From: JBAYJT01 sp041664965
GTDB taxonomy: Bacteria > Pseudomonadota > Gammaproteobacteria > UBA9339
DNA: 30,675 nucleotides
Assembly: GCA_041664965.1 (NCBI GenBank)
Contig: JBAYJT010000017.1
Coordinates: 1-30,675 of the forward strand
Reading direction: 5' to 3'
Translations under genes and position numbers: made by a program
Shown: positions 22,180-30,396 of the stretch, in pieces
How the letters are laid out: every line of letters begins with the position of its first letter
How positions within the stretch are numbered: position 1 is the stretch's first letter
Notes under the pieces: model-generated
What the model saw: the letters and a program-made list of their open reading frames with translations, nothing else
What the model was told of the DNA's origin: nothing
Databases searched by the model: none

Positions 22180-23896
22180 CATTTTTCACTTTACCTTTAC
22201 ACCAAGCTTGCCACATATCCCGATATGCACGCTCAAATGAATGAGTGAATTTGGCGTAATTACAAAACACAGAAGATTTAAGTTGATCTCGTAGGGTTTT
22301 TCGATATTGACTAATTCGATCTTTATCTTTAGCAATTTTCACTGCGATTTCAATGTATTCCTCGGGATCTTTGGCTATTAGATCTTTTAAACCTAAGTGA
22401 TAATTCACATTTGCCGATTCCCTACTTGCAAAGGTTTCACCATATAGCGTCACAACTGGAATGCCCATAATTATGGCATTAAATGTAGTTGTGCAGCCTG
22501 AATAAGGAAAAGTATCGAGTAAAATATCGACGTTGTGATATTTACTTAATGTGTATATCTTATCGACAATTATTCTATCCGCGCTTATACCATAAACAGC
22601 AAATCTTCTTTTCATATCTTCTTCAGGCACCAAGTAGCGACAAATGTAAAGTTTAGAATTTGGAACAGCATGTAAAATCTTCGCCCAAACAGCGATCAGC
22701 TCCTCATTGCACTTAGAAATATTATTGAAAGAAGAAAAAGTAATGTAGCCATTTTCCAATACTGGAGCGTTGTTTACTTCTGGAATATAAGCATCTAAAG
22801 TTTTGTAGCAACGATATGGACAATCTAAATAATAAAATTTTTCGCTAAAAAACCCCTCTTCTCCCGAACGACTTAGATATTTAGTCGTCATAAAATAATC
22901 GAACGCATTAAGTCCAGTTGTATTAGGATAGCCAACGTAAGTGACTTGTACTGGAGCTGGTTTATTCTCTAACGCCAACAGTCTATTTCCAGACGTATAG
23001 CCACTCAGATCCACCAAAACGTCTATTTCATCTTTTCTAATCAGTTCTTCTAACTCCGTATTAGATAATTTGCGTACGGAGTGAAAATAATCAGCATATT
23101 TCTCAATTCTTTCCGTAGTCGCATCGGGATGTTCAACATTGGAATAGAGCGTTACATTAAACTTTTCATGATCGTGATGCGCTAATATCTCTTCCATAAA
23201 ATACATCACAGGGTGTAGCTGATAAAAATCGGCAGAAATATACGCAAGATTAATCTTTTTATGGGGATCTGCTTTATTCTTGTGATGGAAACTTTTTGGC
23301 AGCTGGATCTTATGCGCATTTCTATAAGTTTCTAAAGCCTTTTGGCCTAGTTGATACATTTTTTCATGGCCATAACCAGGGATTCTTGGTAGATAAAAAA
23401 ACAAGTTTTCTACAGTATCAGATAAACCAGGATCTACTCTTAAGGCTTCCCAAGAATAATGCATAGATTTTTCTGGATAACCACTCTCGCTATGAATTAA
23501 AGCCAAATGACGATAAAGATTCTGATTGTCTTTTTTTAAATCTGCATATTTTTCGTAATAAAAAATAGCGTTTATATAATCTTTTTCTGGGAGATCAAAG
23601 CTATAAATATCACCAAGCATACGATAGTTTTCTTCAAAATTAGGCACTAATGCGCTAGATTTTTTGAAATATTCTATTGCCACACCATAATTTTTTAAGC
23701 CTTTAAAACACAAGCCCAATTTATAATAAACATGGGCTAACAGCGCAGAATCAAGCTCATAGAGTAAACACTGATCAAAGCAAGACAAAGCCTCAGAAAA
23801 ATTCTTATTATTAAAATGCTCCTCGCCTGCTTTTAAATTGTGAACAACCAAAGATGGCGTTATTTCTTGCTCAATCATAAAATTCCCCGATTTCAA
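22163..23896 (-). CDS. TPR plus family 41 glycosyltransferase (O-GlcNAc transferase/SPINDLY-like)
   Basis: 577 residues. Residues about 10-190 form TPR helices (YYKLGLCFKGLKNYGVAIEYFKKS, YRMLGDIYSF). The catalytic half has the family 41 signatures: AYISADFYQLHPVMYFMEEILAHHD, VDLSGYTSGNRLLALENKPAPVQVTYVGYPNTTG, FSSFNNISK with the lysine that contacts UDP in OGT, and DTFPYSGCTTTFNAIIMGIPVVTLYGETFASR. The family transfers GlcNAc or fucose to Ser/Thr of proteins, or glycosylates adhesins and pili in bacteria. The substrate here is unknown; host proteins, or the outer-membrane and autotransporter proteins nearby, are both possible. No signal peptide, so it acts in the cytoplasm or is secreted by another route. 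Ribosome site GGGG precedes ATG 23896. Confidence 0.92.
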   Translation of the reverse strand: MKSGNFMIEQEITPSLVVHNLKAGEEHFNNKNFSEALSCFDQCLLYELDSALLAHVYYKLGLCFKGLKNYGVAIEYFKKSSALVPNFEENYRMLGDIYSFDLPEKDYINAIFYYEKYADLKKDNQNLYRHLALIHSESGYPEKSMHYSWEALRVDPGLSDTVENLFFYLPRIPGYGHEKMYQLGQKALETYRNAHKIQLPKSFHHKNKADPHKKINLAYISADFYQLHPVMYFMEEILAHHDHEKFNVTLYSNVEHPDATTERIEKYADYFHSVRKLSNTELEELIRKDEIDVLVDLSGYTSGNRLLALENKPAPVQVTYVGYPNTTGLNAFDYFMTTKYLSRSGEEGFFSEKFYYLDCPYRCYKTLDAYIPEVNNAPVLENGYITFSSFNNISKCNEELIAVWAKILHAVPNSKLYICRYLVPEEDMKRRFAVYGISADRIIVDKIYTLSKYHNVDILLDTFPYSGCTTTFNAIIMGIPVVTLYGETFASRESANVNYHLGLKDLIAKDPEEYIEIAVKIAKDKDRISQYRKTLRDQLKSSVFCNYAKFTHSFERAYRDMWQAWCKGKVKNASQTR

Positions 23897-23928
23897 AAAA
23901 TTGGTAAATTTTTTATTTTTTTTGCTTC

Positions 23929-23957
23929 GTCATCCCGCGACTTGATCGCGGGATCCA
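23929..23957. repeat. CATCCCGCGA palindrome, copy 2
   Basis: ATCCCGCGA and TCGCGGGAT form a perfect nine-base-pair stem with loop CTTGA. It is in the leader of the glycosyltransferase gene, between divergent genes. Confidence 0.8.
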
Positions 23958-24103
23958 CAAGCTAGTCCTATATATTTAATTACACAATATAATGATAACA
24001 TATTGAGATTAAAGAAGAAATAATCTTAATATTTAACCAAAACAATGCCTTGGCTGACAAAAAAAAATTGCGGATTTAAACAATTACGTGCTATCTTTAA
24101 CAA

Positions 24104-25477
24104 ATGTTAGAACTCAGCCTCGCCATTTTAAAAATTATTGCTATTTTGTTAGCAATTTCGCTACTAATTCTTATACACGAATTTTGTCATTTTATCGTCG
24201 CTAGGCGCTGTGGCGTTAAGATTTTGCGTTTTTCTATTGGTTTTGGAAAATCACTGTATACCTGGAAAGACCGCCTAGGCACTGAGTATCGCATAGCACC
24301 GATTCTTTTTGGCGGCTATGTAAAAATGCTGGATAGCCATGAGCAAAAACTACATAACAAAGACAAAAAATTCGCCTTTGATCAACAAAGTCTCTCTAAA
24401 AGAACCGCTATAGTTCTAGCCGGTCCAATAGGAAATTTTCTTTGTTGCTTAATCACATTTTGGCTGGTTTTCGTTATTGGGTTTATAACGCCAAAACCGA
24501 TTATAGCTAATATTTTACAAGGCTCCCCGGCTGCTATAGCTGGACTTTTACCGGGGGATGAAATTTATAGCATTGATAAACAACACGTGAACACCTGGGG
24601 AGATGCGCTATTTGGCATGATGGCCTATTTTGGCGAAAATAAAAAAATAACTATCAGCGTGCGCCGAGGACAAGAAATCATTACCAAACCAGATAGCCTC
24701 GACATTAGTTCTTGGCAAAATAGCTATTTCCAAAACGATTTATTCAAAGAAATCGGCATAATTACTTATCATCCGCTCTCTCCTGCCATAGTTGATGTAG
24801 TGGCTAAAAACACTCCTGCTGCTCGAGCAAAGCTTCAAAGAGGCGATTTAATTTTGACCATTGGCAAAGATAAAATTAGAAACTGGGACGATTGCTTGGA
24901 ATCCATAAAAAAACATCCCAAAGAAAATGTACAAATTACCCTGCAACGCGGTGAAAGAATCTTGCATATTCCCGTCGCAATGGGTTGGAAATATGGACCT
25001 GGCTGGGGAAAAGTTGGCTATCTAGGAGTAAAAATTAAGCCAGTAAGTTGGCCGCCGGATATGGTTCGCAAAGAAAAATATGGACCGCTCCTTGCGATCT
25101 TTCAAAGCTGGCAAGAAAGCGCCAAACTTACAGCTTTCAACTATCTCATGTTTAAAAAACTTTTTACGGGAAGGATCTCTTTGCGCGCCTTAAGCGGACC
25201 CATTATGATTTACCAATCCGCTGCTTCGGCATTCGATCAAGGCGGCATTGCCTATTTAAATTTTATAGCTATCTTAAGTCTGATTCTAGCCTTCACTAAT
25301 CTTTTGCCCATTCCAACTCTCGATGGCGGCTATCTGATCTTCTTTGCTATAGAAGCGGTGAGAAAAAAACCAGTATCCCTCCAATGGCAAACTCTCATTT
25401 ATCGCCTCGGCTTAATCGCGCTTTTAGTCTTGATGGTTCAAGCCACTGTTAATGATCTTAGTAGATTATTTTCATGA
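24104..25477 (+). CDS. rseP: Site-2 metalloprotease, RseP family
   Basis: 457 residues, close to E. coli RseP (450). The zinc site HEFCH lies at residues 25-29 in the first membrane helix, and the second metal ligand motif NLLPIPTLDGGYL is near residue 400. FGGYVKMLD and a tandem pair of PDZ domains (ILQGSPAAIAGLLPGDEIYSID, and VAKNTPAARAKLQRGDLILTIG) lie between. The enzyme cuts transmembrane segments such as anti-sigma factor RseA and leftover signal peptides, in the inner membrane. The usual neighbours dxr, cdsA and bamA are absent, so the gene has moved. The start at 24104 places the HExxH helix at the family position. Its 3' end overlaps the convergent GT9 gene by six bases. Confidence 0.95.
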   Translation: MLELSLAILKIIAILLAISLLILIHEFCHFIVARRCGVKILRFSIGFGKSLYTWKDRLGTEYRIAPILFGGYVKMLDSHEQKLHNKDKKFAFDQQSLSKRTAIVLAGPIGNFLCCLITFWLVFVIGFITPKPIIANILQGSPAAIAGLLPGDEIYSIDKQHVNTWGDALFGMMAYFGENKKITISVRRGQEIITKPDSLDISSWQNSYFQNDLFKEIGIITYHPLSPAIVDVVAKNTPAARAKLQRGDLILTIGKDKIRNWDDCLESIKKHPKENVQITLQRGERILHIPVAMGWKYGPGWGKVGYLGVKIKPVSWPPDMVRKEKYGPLLAIFQSWQESAKLTAFNYLMFKKLFTGRISLRALSGPIMIYQSAASAFDQGGIAYLNFIAILSLILAFTNLLPIPTLDGGYLIFFAIEAVRKKPVSLQWQTLIYRLGLIALLVLMVQATVNDLSRLFS

Positions 25478-26455
25478 CGTTGCTACAAGCCGTTCAAACG
25501 CACGCATTACCTTATCTACTGAAATAAAATATTTCCAAAACTTCTCTTTTATAGGCCGAGGATTAAGCCAACTTGGAGTTATAACAATTTCATTAGGAGC
25601 CCAAGTCGGACGCCAGCGTTTCACGGTTCCTGGACGGATAGTAATCGTAGTTGTTGGAATACCTAGATTAGAAGCCAAATGGCCAAGGCCAGAGTCATTC
25701 CCGACAAAATAATTTGCTTCACAAATTGCTATTGCAGCGTCATTTAAAGTTGGGTAAAGAGGCGAATAATCTAGGCTCTGTGTCATTTCGATCCATCTTG
25801 CATGTTCGGCTTTACTAACCACAAAACGCGGCTCAAAGCCCATTTCCTCCACACGCTTCGCCAAACTAATAAATCTGTGCGGCACCCAAGCTTTTTGATC
25901 GGCTGAACTAGTTGGATGAATCATAACTCGCTTTTTATTACTACGCGGAATTAGTCCTGGCAAAGGCTGGATGCCGTTTTCACGCGTCAGATTTTCTAGA
26001 TGAAACTGCGCATCGCAAGAAACTAATTGAATATCAACCTCTGAAATCGGCAATCTACAAGCTGGCTCGTGATGAACAACTATAGAATTAGGATGCCAAG
26101 CAGCCAAAGCTAATGAAATCGGCCGTTCGTGATGATGTAATACCGTTGAATATGCAGCTAGCTTTTTCTGCTCTTCCAACTTAACCATCGGACTTATTTG
26201 CATATGCGGAAACCAATCCTTAAGCGGATAAGCATAATCGCCGTAAACGTGGACTATATAGCCATTTCGCAAAAGATTATTTACCGTAACTAAACCAATC
26301 AGCGTATCGCCCAAAGATGTCGAAGCCATATAAGCAATCGGCTCATCTTTCGAAAGCGGCTTCTTCAACAAAGTCGGCGGACAAGCATAATACTCAAGGA
26401 TTTTCTTTTGAGCTTCTTTGCTGAAGGTTGGAAATTTTTCTAAAGAGATTTGCAT
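25472..26455 (-). CDS. Glycosyltransferase family 9 (heptosyltransferase-like)
   Basis: 327 residues. Family 9 features: an N-terminal domain with TSLGDTLIGLVTVNNLLRNGYIVHVYGDY, then the C-terminal nucleotide-sugar domain starting HPTSSADQKAWVPHRFISLAKRVEEMGFEP and the motif FVGNDSGLGHLASNLGIPTTTI, matching the D-S/T-G-x-x-H-x-A signature. Family members add heptose or similar sugars to the LPS inner core in the cytoplasm. The family's usual GDTVL-type start is preceded here by about 45 residues, a little more than normal. The acceptor is unknown and the gene is not in an LPS cluster. Start at 26455 follows a weak ribosome site. Confidence 0.85.
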   Translation of the reverse strand: MQISLEKFPTFSKEAQKKILEYYACPPTLLKKPLSKDEPIAYMASTSLGDTLIGLVTVNNLLRNGYIVHVYGDYAYPLKDWFPHMQISPMVKLEEQKKLAAYSTVLHHHERPISLALAAWHPNSIVVHHEPACRLPISEVDIQLVSCDAQFHLENLTRENGIQPLPGLIPRSNKKRVMIHPTSSADQKAWVPHRFISLAKRVEEMGFEPRFVVSKAEHARWIEMTQSLDYSPLYPTLNDAAIAICEANYFVGNDSGLGHLASNLGIPTTTITIRPGTVKRWRPTWAPNEIVITPSWLNPRPIKEKFWKYFISVDKVMRAFERLVATS

Positions 26456-26465
26456 TTTAAAATTT

Positions 26466-26509
26466 AACTCATTGATTTATAAAGAAAACGCGTAGACATG
26501 TTTTTTAGG
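26466..26509 (+). repeat. Dispersed TAGACATG-tail element, copy 6
   Basis: AACTCATTGATTTATAAAG, AAAACGCG, then TAGACATGTTTTTTAGG. It lies between the divergent GT9 and inverse autotransporter genes. It is almost identical to copy 7. Confidence 0.87.
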
Positions 26510-26603
26510 ATTGTATCTTATTTGGCGAAACAGGGCTATCAATAATTCAATTCCCATACAAAAATTCAGCATGAAAACACTTTCCAAAATTTAAATAATA
26601 TCA

Positions 26604-26632
26604 TAAGATGACGCAAATTCTGCGCCATCTTA
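26604..26632 (+). promoter_or_regulatory. Hairpin just upstream of the inverse autotransporter gene
   Basis: TAAGATG (26604-26610) pairs with CATCTTA (26626-26632), extended inward by CGCA/TGCG after one mismatch. It ends three bases before the AGGG ribosome site, so as RNA it could modulate translation, or as DNA it could be an operator. No T-run follows. Confidence 0.5.
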
Positions 26633-26647
26633 ATATAGGGATTTAAA

Positions 26648-28528
26648 ATGAAAAAAAAGTTATTAATATCAATTCTAGTATCATCTGTTTTTGCTTTACA
26701 AAACGTCTCCGCTGCAGAAATTAAATTTTCAAAAGTTGATCCATTTAAACTAAAACCACTTTTACAAGCCAGCATTTACGGCGGTAGAGCTTTTTTGGTT
26801 GAAGCGCAAGGACTTTTACCAGTAACAGGCGATGTAAACCATGTTTTTTTCTTAGATGCTGAAGGTAAGACTGGCGTTAGTGGCATCGGTTGGTCTTCAG
26901 GCCTAGCCGCTGGGTATCGCCAGATAATTAATAATCGCATTTGGGGCGGTTACATATTTACAACCTACTCACAAACCAATAATCATCTCAATACTTGGCT
27001 CCTCAATCCCGGTATTGAAAGTCTTGGTTCAACTTGGGATTTTAGAATTAATGGCTACCTTCCATTTAGTAAGCGTAATTTTGATCAAACTTCAGTAACA
27101 TCAAACTGGGGCTTTAATCTGGAAGATTATCAATATGTTCATTTTAGCGGAAACGACATGTACGATCGCTGGATAACCGATACTTGCAATAACCGCGAAG
27201 AAACTGGCGTCGGTCTTGATGCGGAAGTTGGAAGAACCATTCCCTGGGTAAAAAATCTCAAAGCTTATGTTGGAGGATACCACTTTGCTACGACGCATTT
27301 AGGTCCGATCAACGGCGCTTCCGCTCGCCTTACTTATGATATGAATAACCATCTAGCCTTGGAAGCTAAATACACTTACGACAACGACAAGAAAAACGTC
27401 GCTATGCTAGGACTCAGGTTAACATTAGGCGGCATTAATAAAGAAGATAAAAATTCTTTTGGTATTAGTGGTAGACTTTTAGACCCGATAGAACATAACA
27501 TGGCAACCGCAGCCAAAGGAAATGCAGCACCCACAATAGCCAAGGCTGAAACTATTAGAACTGTAGGAGCAGAAACCGCATCGAGTAATAGTGTTTATTT
27601 TGTTGGAACAGGAACTACAACCTCCTCCAAGAATGTACCTCATCAAGGAACAGCTGAAGATCCGTATACTAACATTATGGACATTGAAGGTATCGATTCC
27701 CCATCTCCTATAATTTTTCTAAGCCAAGGAACATATGACCTATCCGAAATATCTGGCTTAAAATTAGAGTTACCTCCTAATTTTCATTTATTTGGGTGGC
27801 ACATACAAGACACTTACGACGGGGTCCAAGGTCGTATAGCAGAGGCAAATGAAGTAAAATTGATAAATGGTAACGTGGAATTATCAGCTACAGGCGATAC
27901 GTCTTTACACAACATAACTGTTGAGAACATTATTGAAGATCCGATCCAAACCCAGTCTGCTGATCGAACAATCGTATTGAACAATATTATTATACAATCT
28001 CCATCCGTAGCCCCAAGTACAACAATAAATACAGCAAAAACAGTCTTACTAACCGGCGTTAGTACGAATAGTGCCCTCGCCATAAAAAATGTTACAAGAG
28101 CGTATATTTACCAACTAACTTCCCGTAGCTTAAATGTCACTACGGCTGATTTTCTAAACTTATATTACGCTAACTTTAGCAGTTCTGGCGAAAACACGCT
28201 TGACCTACAACAAGTAAAAAATGCTAGTTTATACAATACAATAAATTTTGGAGAAAATGTCGTAACGCCAATGCATTTAACAGGAACCTCTCTTTACGTA
28301 TCTCATTTATGTAACATAACTAGGAAAAGCGGGGGTGTCGAAAGTAAAATTTCTTTACTTGGAGATTCTAGCAGCTCCGTTTATCTTCACGAGGGCAATT
28401 CCACTGTTTTCTCTAGCTTAGGTGGTGTTACTGAACTAAACTACAACCAAGGTAGGGCTTTAGGGACAGCTATCTATAAAGACATGCGTGATAATATATA
28501 TAGTTTGTTTAATAGCATACCAATCTAA
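26648..28528 (+). CDS. Inverse autotransporter beta-domain protein with beta-helix-like passenger
   Basis: 626 residues. A signal peptide (KKKLLISILVSSVFALQNVSA, cleavage after about residue 23) leads into a beta-barrel of the inverse autotransporter type (about 35-275), with GIGWSSGLAAGYRQIINNRIWGGYIFTTYSQTNNHLNTWLLNPGIESLG split over strands and KYTYDNDKKNVAMLGLRLTLGG at its end. The remaining 340 residues are the exported passenger. It begins SVYFVGTGTTTS and AEDPYTNI, then shows short repeated beta strands rich in Asn, Thr and Val, like parallel beta-helix proteins. Intimin/invasin family members use Ig-like passenger domains; none is seen here. It would be a surface adhesin. Ribosome site AGGG precedes the ATG. 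Confidence 0.82.
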   Translation: MKKKLLISILVSSVFALQNVSAAEIKFSKVDPFKLKPLLQASIYGGRAFLVEAQGLLPVTGDVNHVFFLDAEGKTGVSGIGWSSGLAAGYRQIINNRIWGGYIFTTYSQTNNHLNTWLLNPGIESLGSTWDFRINGYLPFSKRNFDQTSVTSNWGFNLEDYQYVHFSGNDMYDRWITDTCNNREETGVGLDAEVGRTIPWVKNLKAYVGGYHFATTHLGPINGASARLTYDMNNHLALEAKYTYDNDKKNVAMLGLRLTLGGINKEDKNSFGISGRLLDPIEHNMATAAKGNAAPTIAKAETIRTVGAETASSNSVYFVGTGTTTSSKNVPHQGTAEDPYTNIMDIEGIDSPSPIIFLSQGTYDLSEISGLKLELPPNFHLFGWHIQDTYDGVQGRIAEANEVKLINGNVELSATGDTSLHNITVENIIEDPIQTQSADRTIVLNNIIIQSPSVAPSTTINTAKTVLLTGVSTNSALAIKNVTRAYIYQLTSRSLNVTTADFLNLYYANFSSSGENTLDLQQVKNASLYNTINFGENVVTPMHLTGTSLYVSHLCNITRKSGGVESKISLLGDSSSSVYLHEGNSTVFSSLGGVTELNYNQGRALGTAIYKDMRDNIYSLFNSIPI

Positions 28529-28547
28529 AGCTGCACCAGCTGTTTTA
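28529..28547 (+). terminator. Weak terminator after the inverse autotransporter gene
   Basis: AGCTG-CAC-CAGCT followed by GTTTTAATT, starting right after the stop codon. The stem is only five pairs, so the call is tentative. Confidence 0.35.
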
Positions 28548-28634
28548 ATTAAACGGTCCCTAAACCCGGTGATTCATTAACGCCTAGAGAATTTGAGGCT
28601 AAACGAGAATTTACAAAACCAAACTTTAAAATAT

Positions 28635-28678
28635 AACTTATTGATTTATAAAGAAAACATGTAGACATGTTTTTTGGG
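28635..28678 (+). repeat. Dispersed TAGACATG-tail element, copy 7
   Basis: AACTTATTGATTTATAAAG, then AAAACATG-TAGA-CATGTTTT, then TTGGG. In this copy the tail itself forms an eight-pair hairpin (AAAACATG/CATGTTTT). It lies between the convergent autotransporter and traF genes. Confidence 0.87.
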
Positions 28679-28704
28679 ATTTTACCCTAGAATTTTCAAG
28701 AGTT

Positions 28705-29220
28705 CTAATAAAACTTCCCGTTGATGGATATAGCTTTTCCTAAAATGTACCCGCGTTCGACTGCTCCAAAATATCGACTATCAAAAGAATTTGGGACAAA
28801 TATACTAATTAAAAAATATTGAGTTTTCCCTAATTTTCCACAAAATTTTTGCTGTGGCAATGATAAATCAGAAGAAGTCTTGTGATAAATATGCGCTACT
28901 TTTTTTCGATTAATCCAAAGCTCATTTTGGCGTCTACAGACATAATCACCAGGCACACCCAGCGCATATTTCATGATCAATCCTGAACGCGGCAACCAAT
29001 GTTGTTGCTTTAAAAAATCCCGAATAGTAATTGGCGGATAGAAAAGAACTATATCTCCACGTGCGATACTTTTCACTGGCGCAAGTAAATATAAACCTCG
29101 CGGCATACTGCTTGTAGCTTGATAAGTTACAGCATAACCTGCTCTTTTAACTAAAATTATAGTGGCAACTAGCAAAGCTATGAACAGCAAAGCAAGTAGT
29201 AGCGGCAAAAATTTACGCAT
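28705..29220 (-). CDS. traF: TraF-like conjugation signal peptidase (S26 family)
   Basis: 171 residues from ATG 29220, which overlaps the stop of the preceding gene (ATGCGTAA) and is the likely start by coupling. A membrane helix (LLLALLFIALLVATIILV) is followed by the catalytic Ser motif SSMPRGLYLL and the Lys motif LIMKYALGVPGDYVC, the Ser-Lys dyad of S26 peptidases. The end has FVPNSFDSRYFGAVERGYILGKA, also typical (S26 box E, with SFDSRYFG). In IncP plasmids TraF matures and cyclises the pilin TrbC. No pilin gene is in view. It probably belongs to the same operon as the trbL/virB6-like gene. Confidence 0.9.
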   Translation of the reverse strand: MRKFLPLLLALLFIALLVATIILVKRAGYAVTYQATSSMPRGLYLLAPVKSIARGDIVLFYPPITIRDFLKQQHWLPRSGLIMKYALGVPGDYVCRRQNELWINRKKVAHIYHKTSSDLSLPQQKFCGKLGKTQYFLISIFVPNSFDSRYFGAVERGYILGKAISINGKFY

Positions 29221-30385
29221 CGCGCTCCGCTCGCAATTCCTTCTGAATTTCATTTTGCTTTTGCAGTAGTTCACGTAAGTTTTTTTCAATTTTCTTAAAA
29301 GTAGCTAAAGAAATTCCTCGCGGCTCATCCAACTTCGGGGAATATAAGAGCGATGCTCCCAACTTTGAATTTTGAAAACTTGGTTGTGCAGCACCTATCG
29401 TAGCTATAGAAACTGCTTGTACAGAACCAGAAGAACTTGCAGATGGAGAGGCCGAGCTATCAACAGATCGAGCATCAAAACTAGTGGCTTGTTGCACTGA
29501 AGAAGGAGAAACATTTCCCAGTGTAGAAATAGACCCTACATTTGGGCTAATCGAGGCTGATACTGCCGATGTACCTTGCCTAAAATCATCGCCAACTCGC
29601 CACAATCCAACAGAACCTGCAACTATAGATGGCAAACGCATAGCTAAAATTAAAAACAAAAGAGCAGCAAAGAACAGACCTAAAATCTGATTGATACTAT
29701 AAGCATGGCTTTCTGCGGCAATAGTAAACGTTGGAAAAGTATTAAACACTATAGTAGCTATACCAATAACCACGAGAAGCGTCATCATTTTGACGCCAGA
29801 TTTCAAGACATTTTGCACCGCTTTTTCTAACATGTTAGCTGTTGCGGTAAAAACTCCAAGAGGCAAAAATATCAAAGCTGCTAAAGCAACCAGATAAAAG
29901 CCTACAATTTGCAAAATTATTTGGATACCAAGCAAACCAAATACCAACAAAATGCCACAACCAAGCATAAGCTCAAGCAAAACCAAACCTAGAGAACTTC
30001 CTAACACTGCTTGGTGCAGTAGGTTTATGCCAACATCATAGCCATAACGCCAAATCTGTGCTGGATTAGAAGCTAGTGTTGTTGCATCCTTTGTATTAGC
30101 TACGCTACCGGCAAGTTGCACAAAACTTTTCCCGATAAGACCAAATAGCCAACTGTAATTAACTATCAGAAAGAAAATAATTCCAATTTTAAGTATTTGC
30201 CAACAGATTTGTCCCCAAACTACATCTTGGCGCAGTGCCCAAACTAAACCAAAAATAACTAATTCTAAGGTCGCAAATAAGTAAAAAAGATTCATGGCAT
30301 ACTGGGTAACTAAAGCAAAAGCAGTATTGATATGCTCTATAAAAGAACTTTGGACTAAACTAAAAATTGCTGGATCAAGATTCAT
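29213..30385 (-). CDS. TrbL/VirB6-family type IV secretion membrane protein
   Basis: 390 residues. Six or so hydrophobic segments occupy residues about 25-250 (YAMNLFYLFATLELVIFGLVWAL split by loops, IGIIFFLIVNYSWLFGLIG, LLELMLGCGILLVFGLLGIQ, and FFAALLFLILAMRLPSIVAGSVG), with PxxVAG-type end motif characteristic of the TrbL/VirB6 family. The C-terminal third is Ser/Ala-rich and ends in a charged coiled coil (EKNLRELLQKQNEIQKELRAE). These proteins form the inner-membrane part of the type IV channel for DNA or proteins. It is 11 bases after the partial gene at the window edge and overlaps traF, so a conjugation operon runs leftwards into this window. Confidence 0.85.
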   Translation of the reverse strand: MNLDPAIFSLVQSSFIEHINTAFALVTQYAMNLFYLFATLELVIFGLVWALRQDVVWGQICWQILKIGIIFFLIVNYSWLFGLIGKSFVQLAGSVANTKDATTLASNPAQIWRYGYDVGINLLHQAVLGSSLGLVLLELMLGCGILLVFGLLGIQIILQIVGFYLVALAALIFLPLGVFTATANMLEKAVQNVLKSGVKMMTLLVVIGIATIVFNTFPTFTIAAESHAYSINQILGLFFAALLFLILAMRLPSIVAGSVGLWRVGDDFRQGTSAVSASISPNVGSISTLGNVSPSSVQQATSFDARSVDSSASPSASSSGSVQAVSIATIGAAQPSFQNSKLGASLLYSPKLDEPRGISLATFKKIEKNLRELLQKQNEIQKELRAERDA

Positions 30386-30396
30386 TTAGGTTTAAA

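Noticed and set aside
794..28678. CRISPR array made of the recurring 44-base element
   Set aside because: Copies are kilobases apart, in both orientations and not separated by regular spacers; no cas gene is present.
28529..28704. tRNA or small RNA gene between the autotransporter and traF
   Set aside because: I could not fold a cloverleaf or find a promoter; the content is a short hairpin and copy 7 of the dispersed element.
29221..29289. Longer TraF start at 29289
   Set aside because: It would overlap the upstream coding region by 77 bases; the ATG at 29220 gives a normal coupled start directly before the membrane helix.
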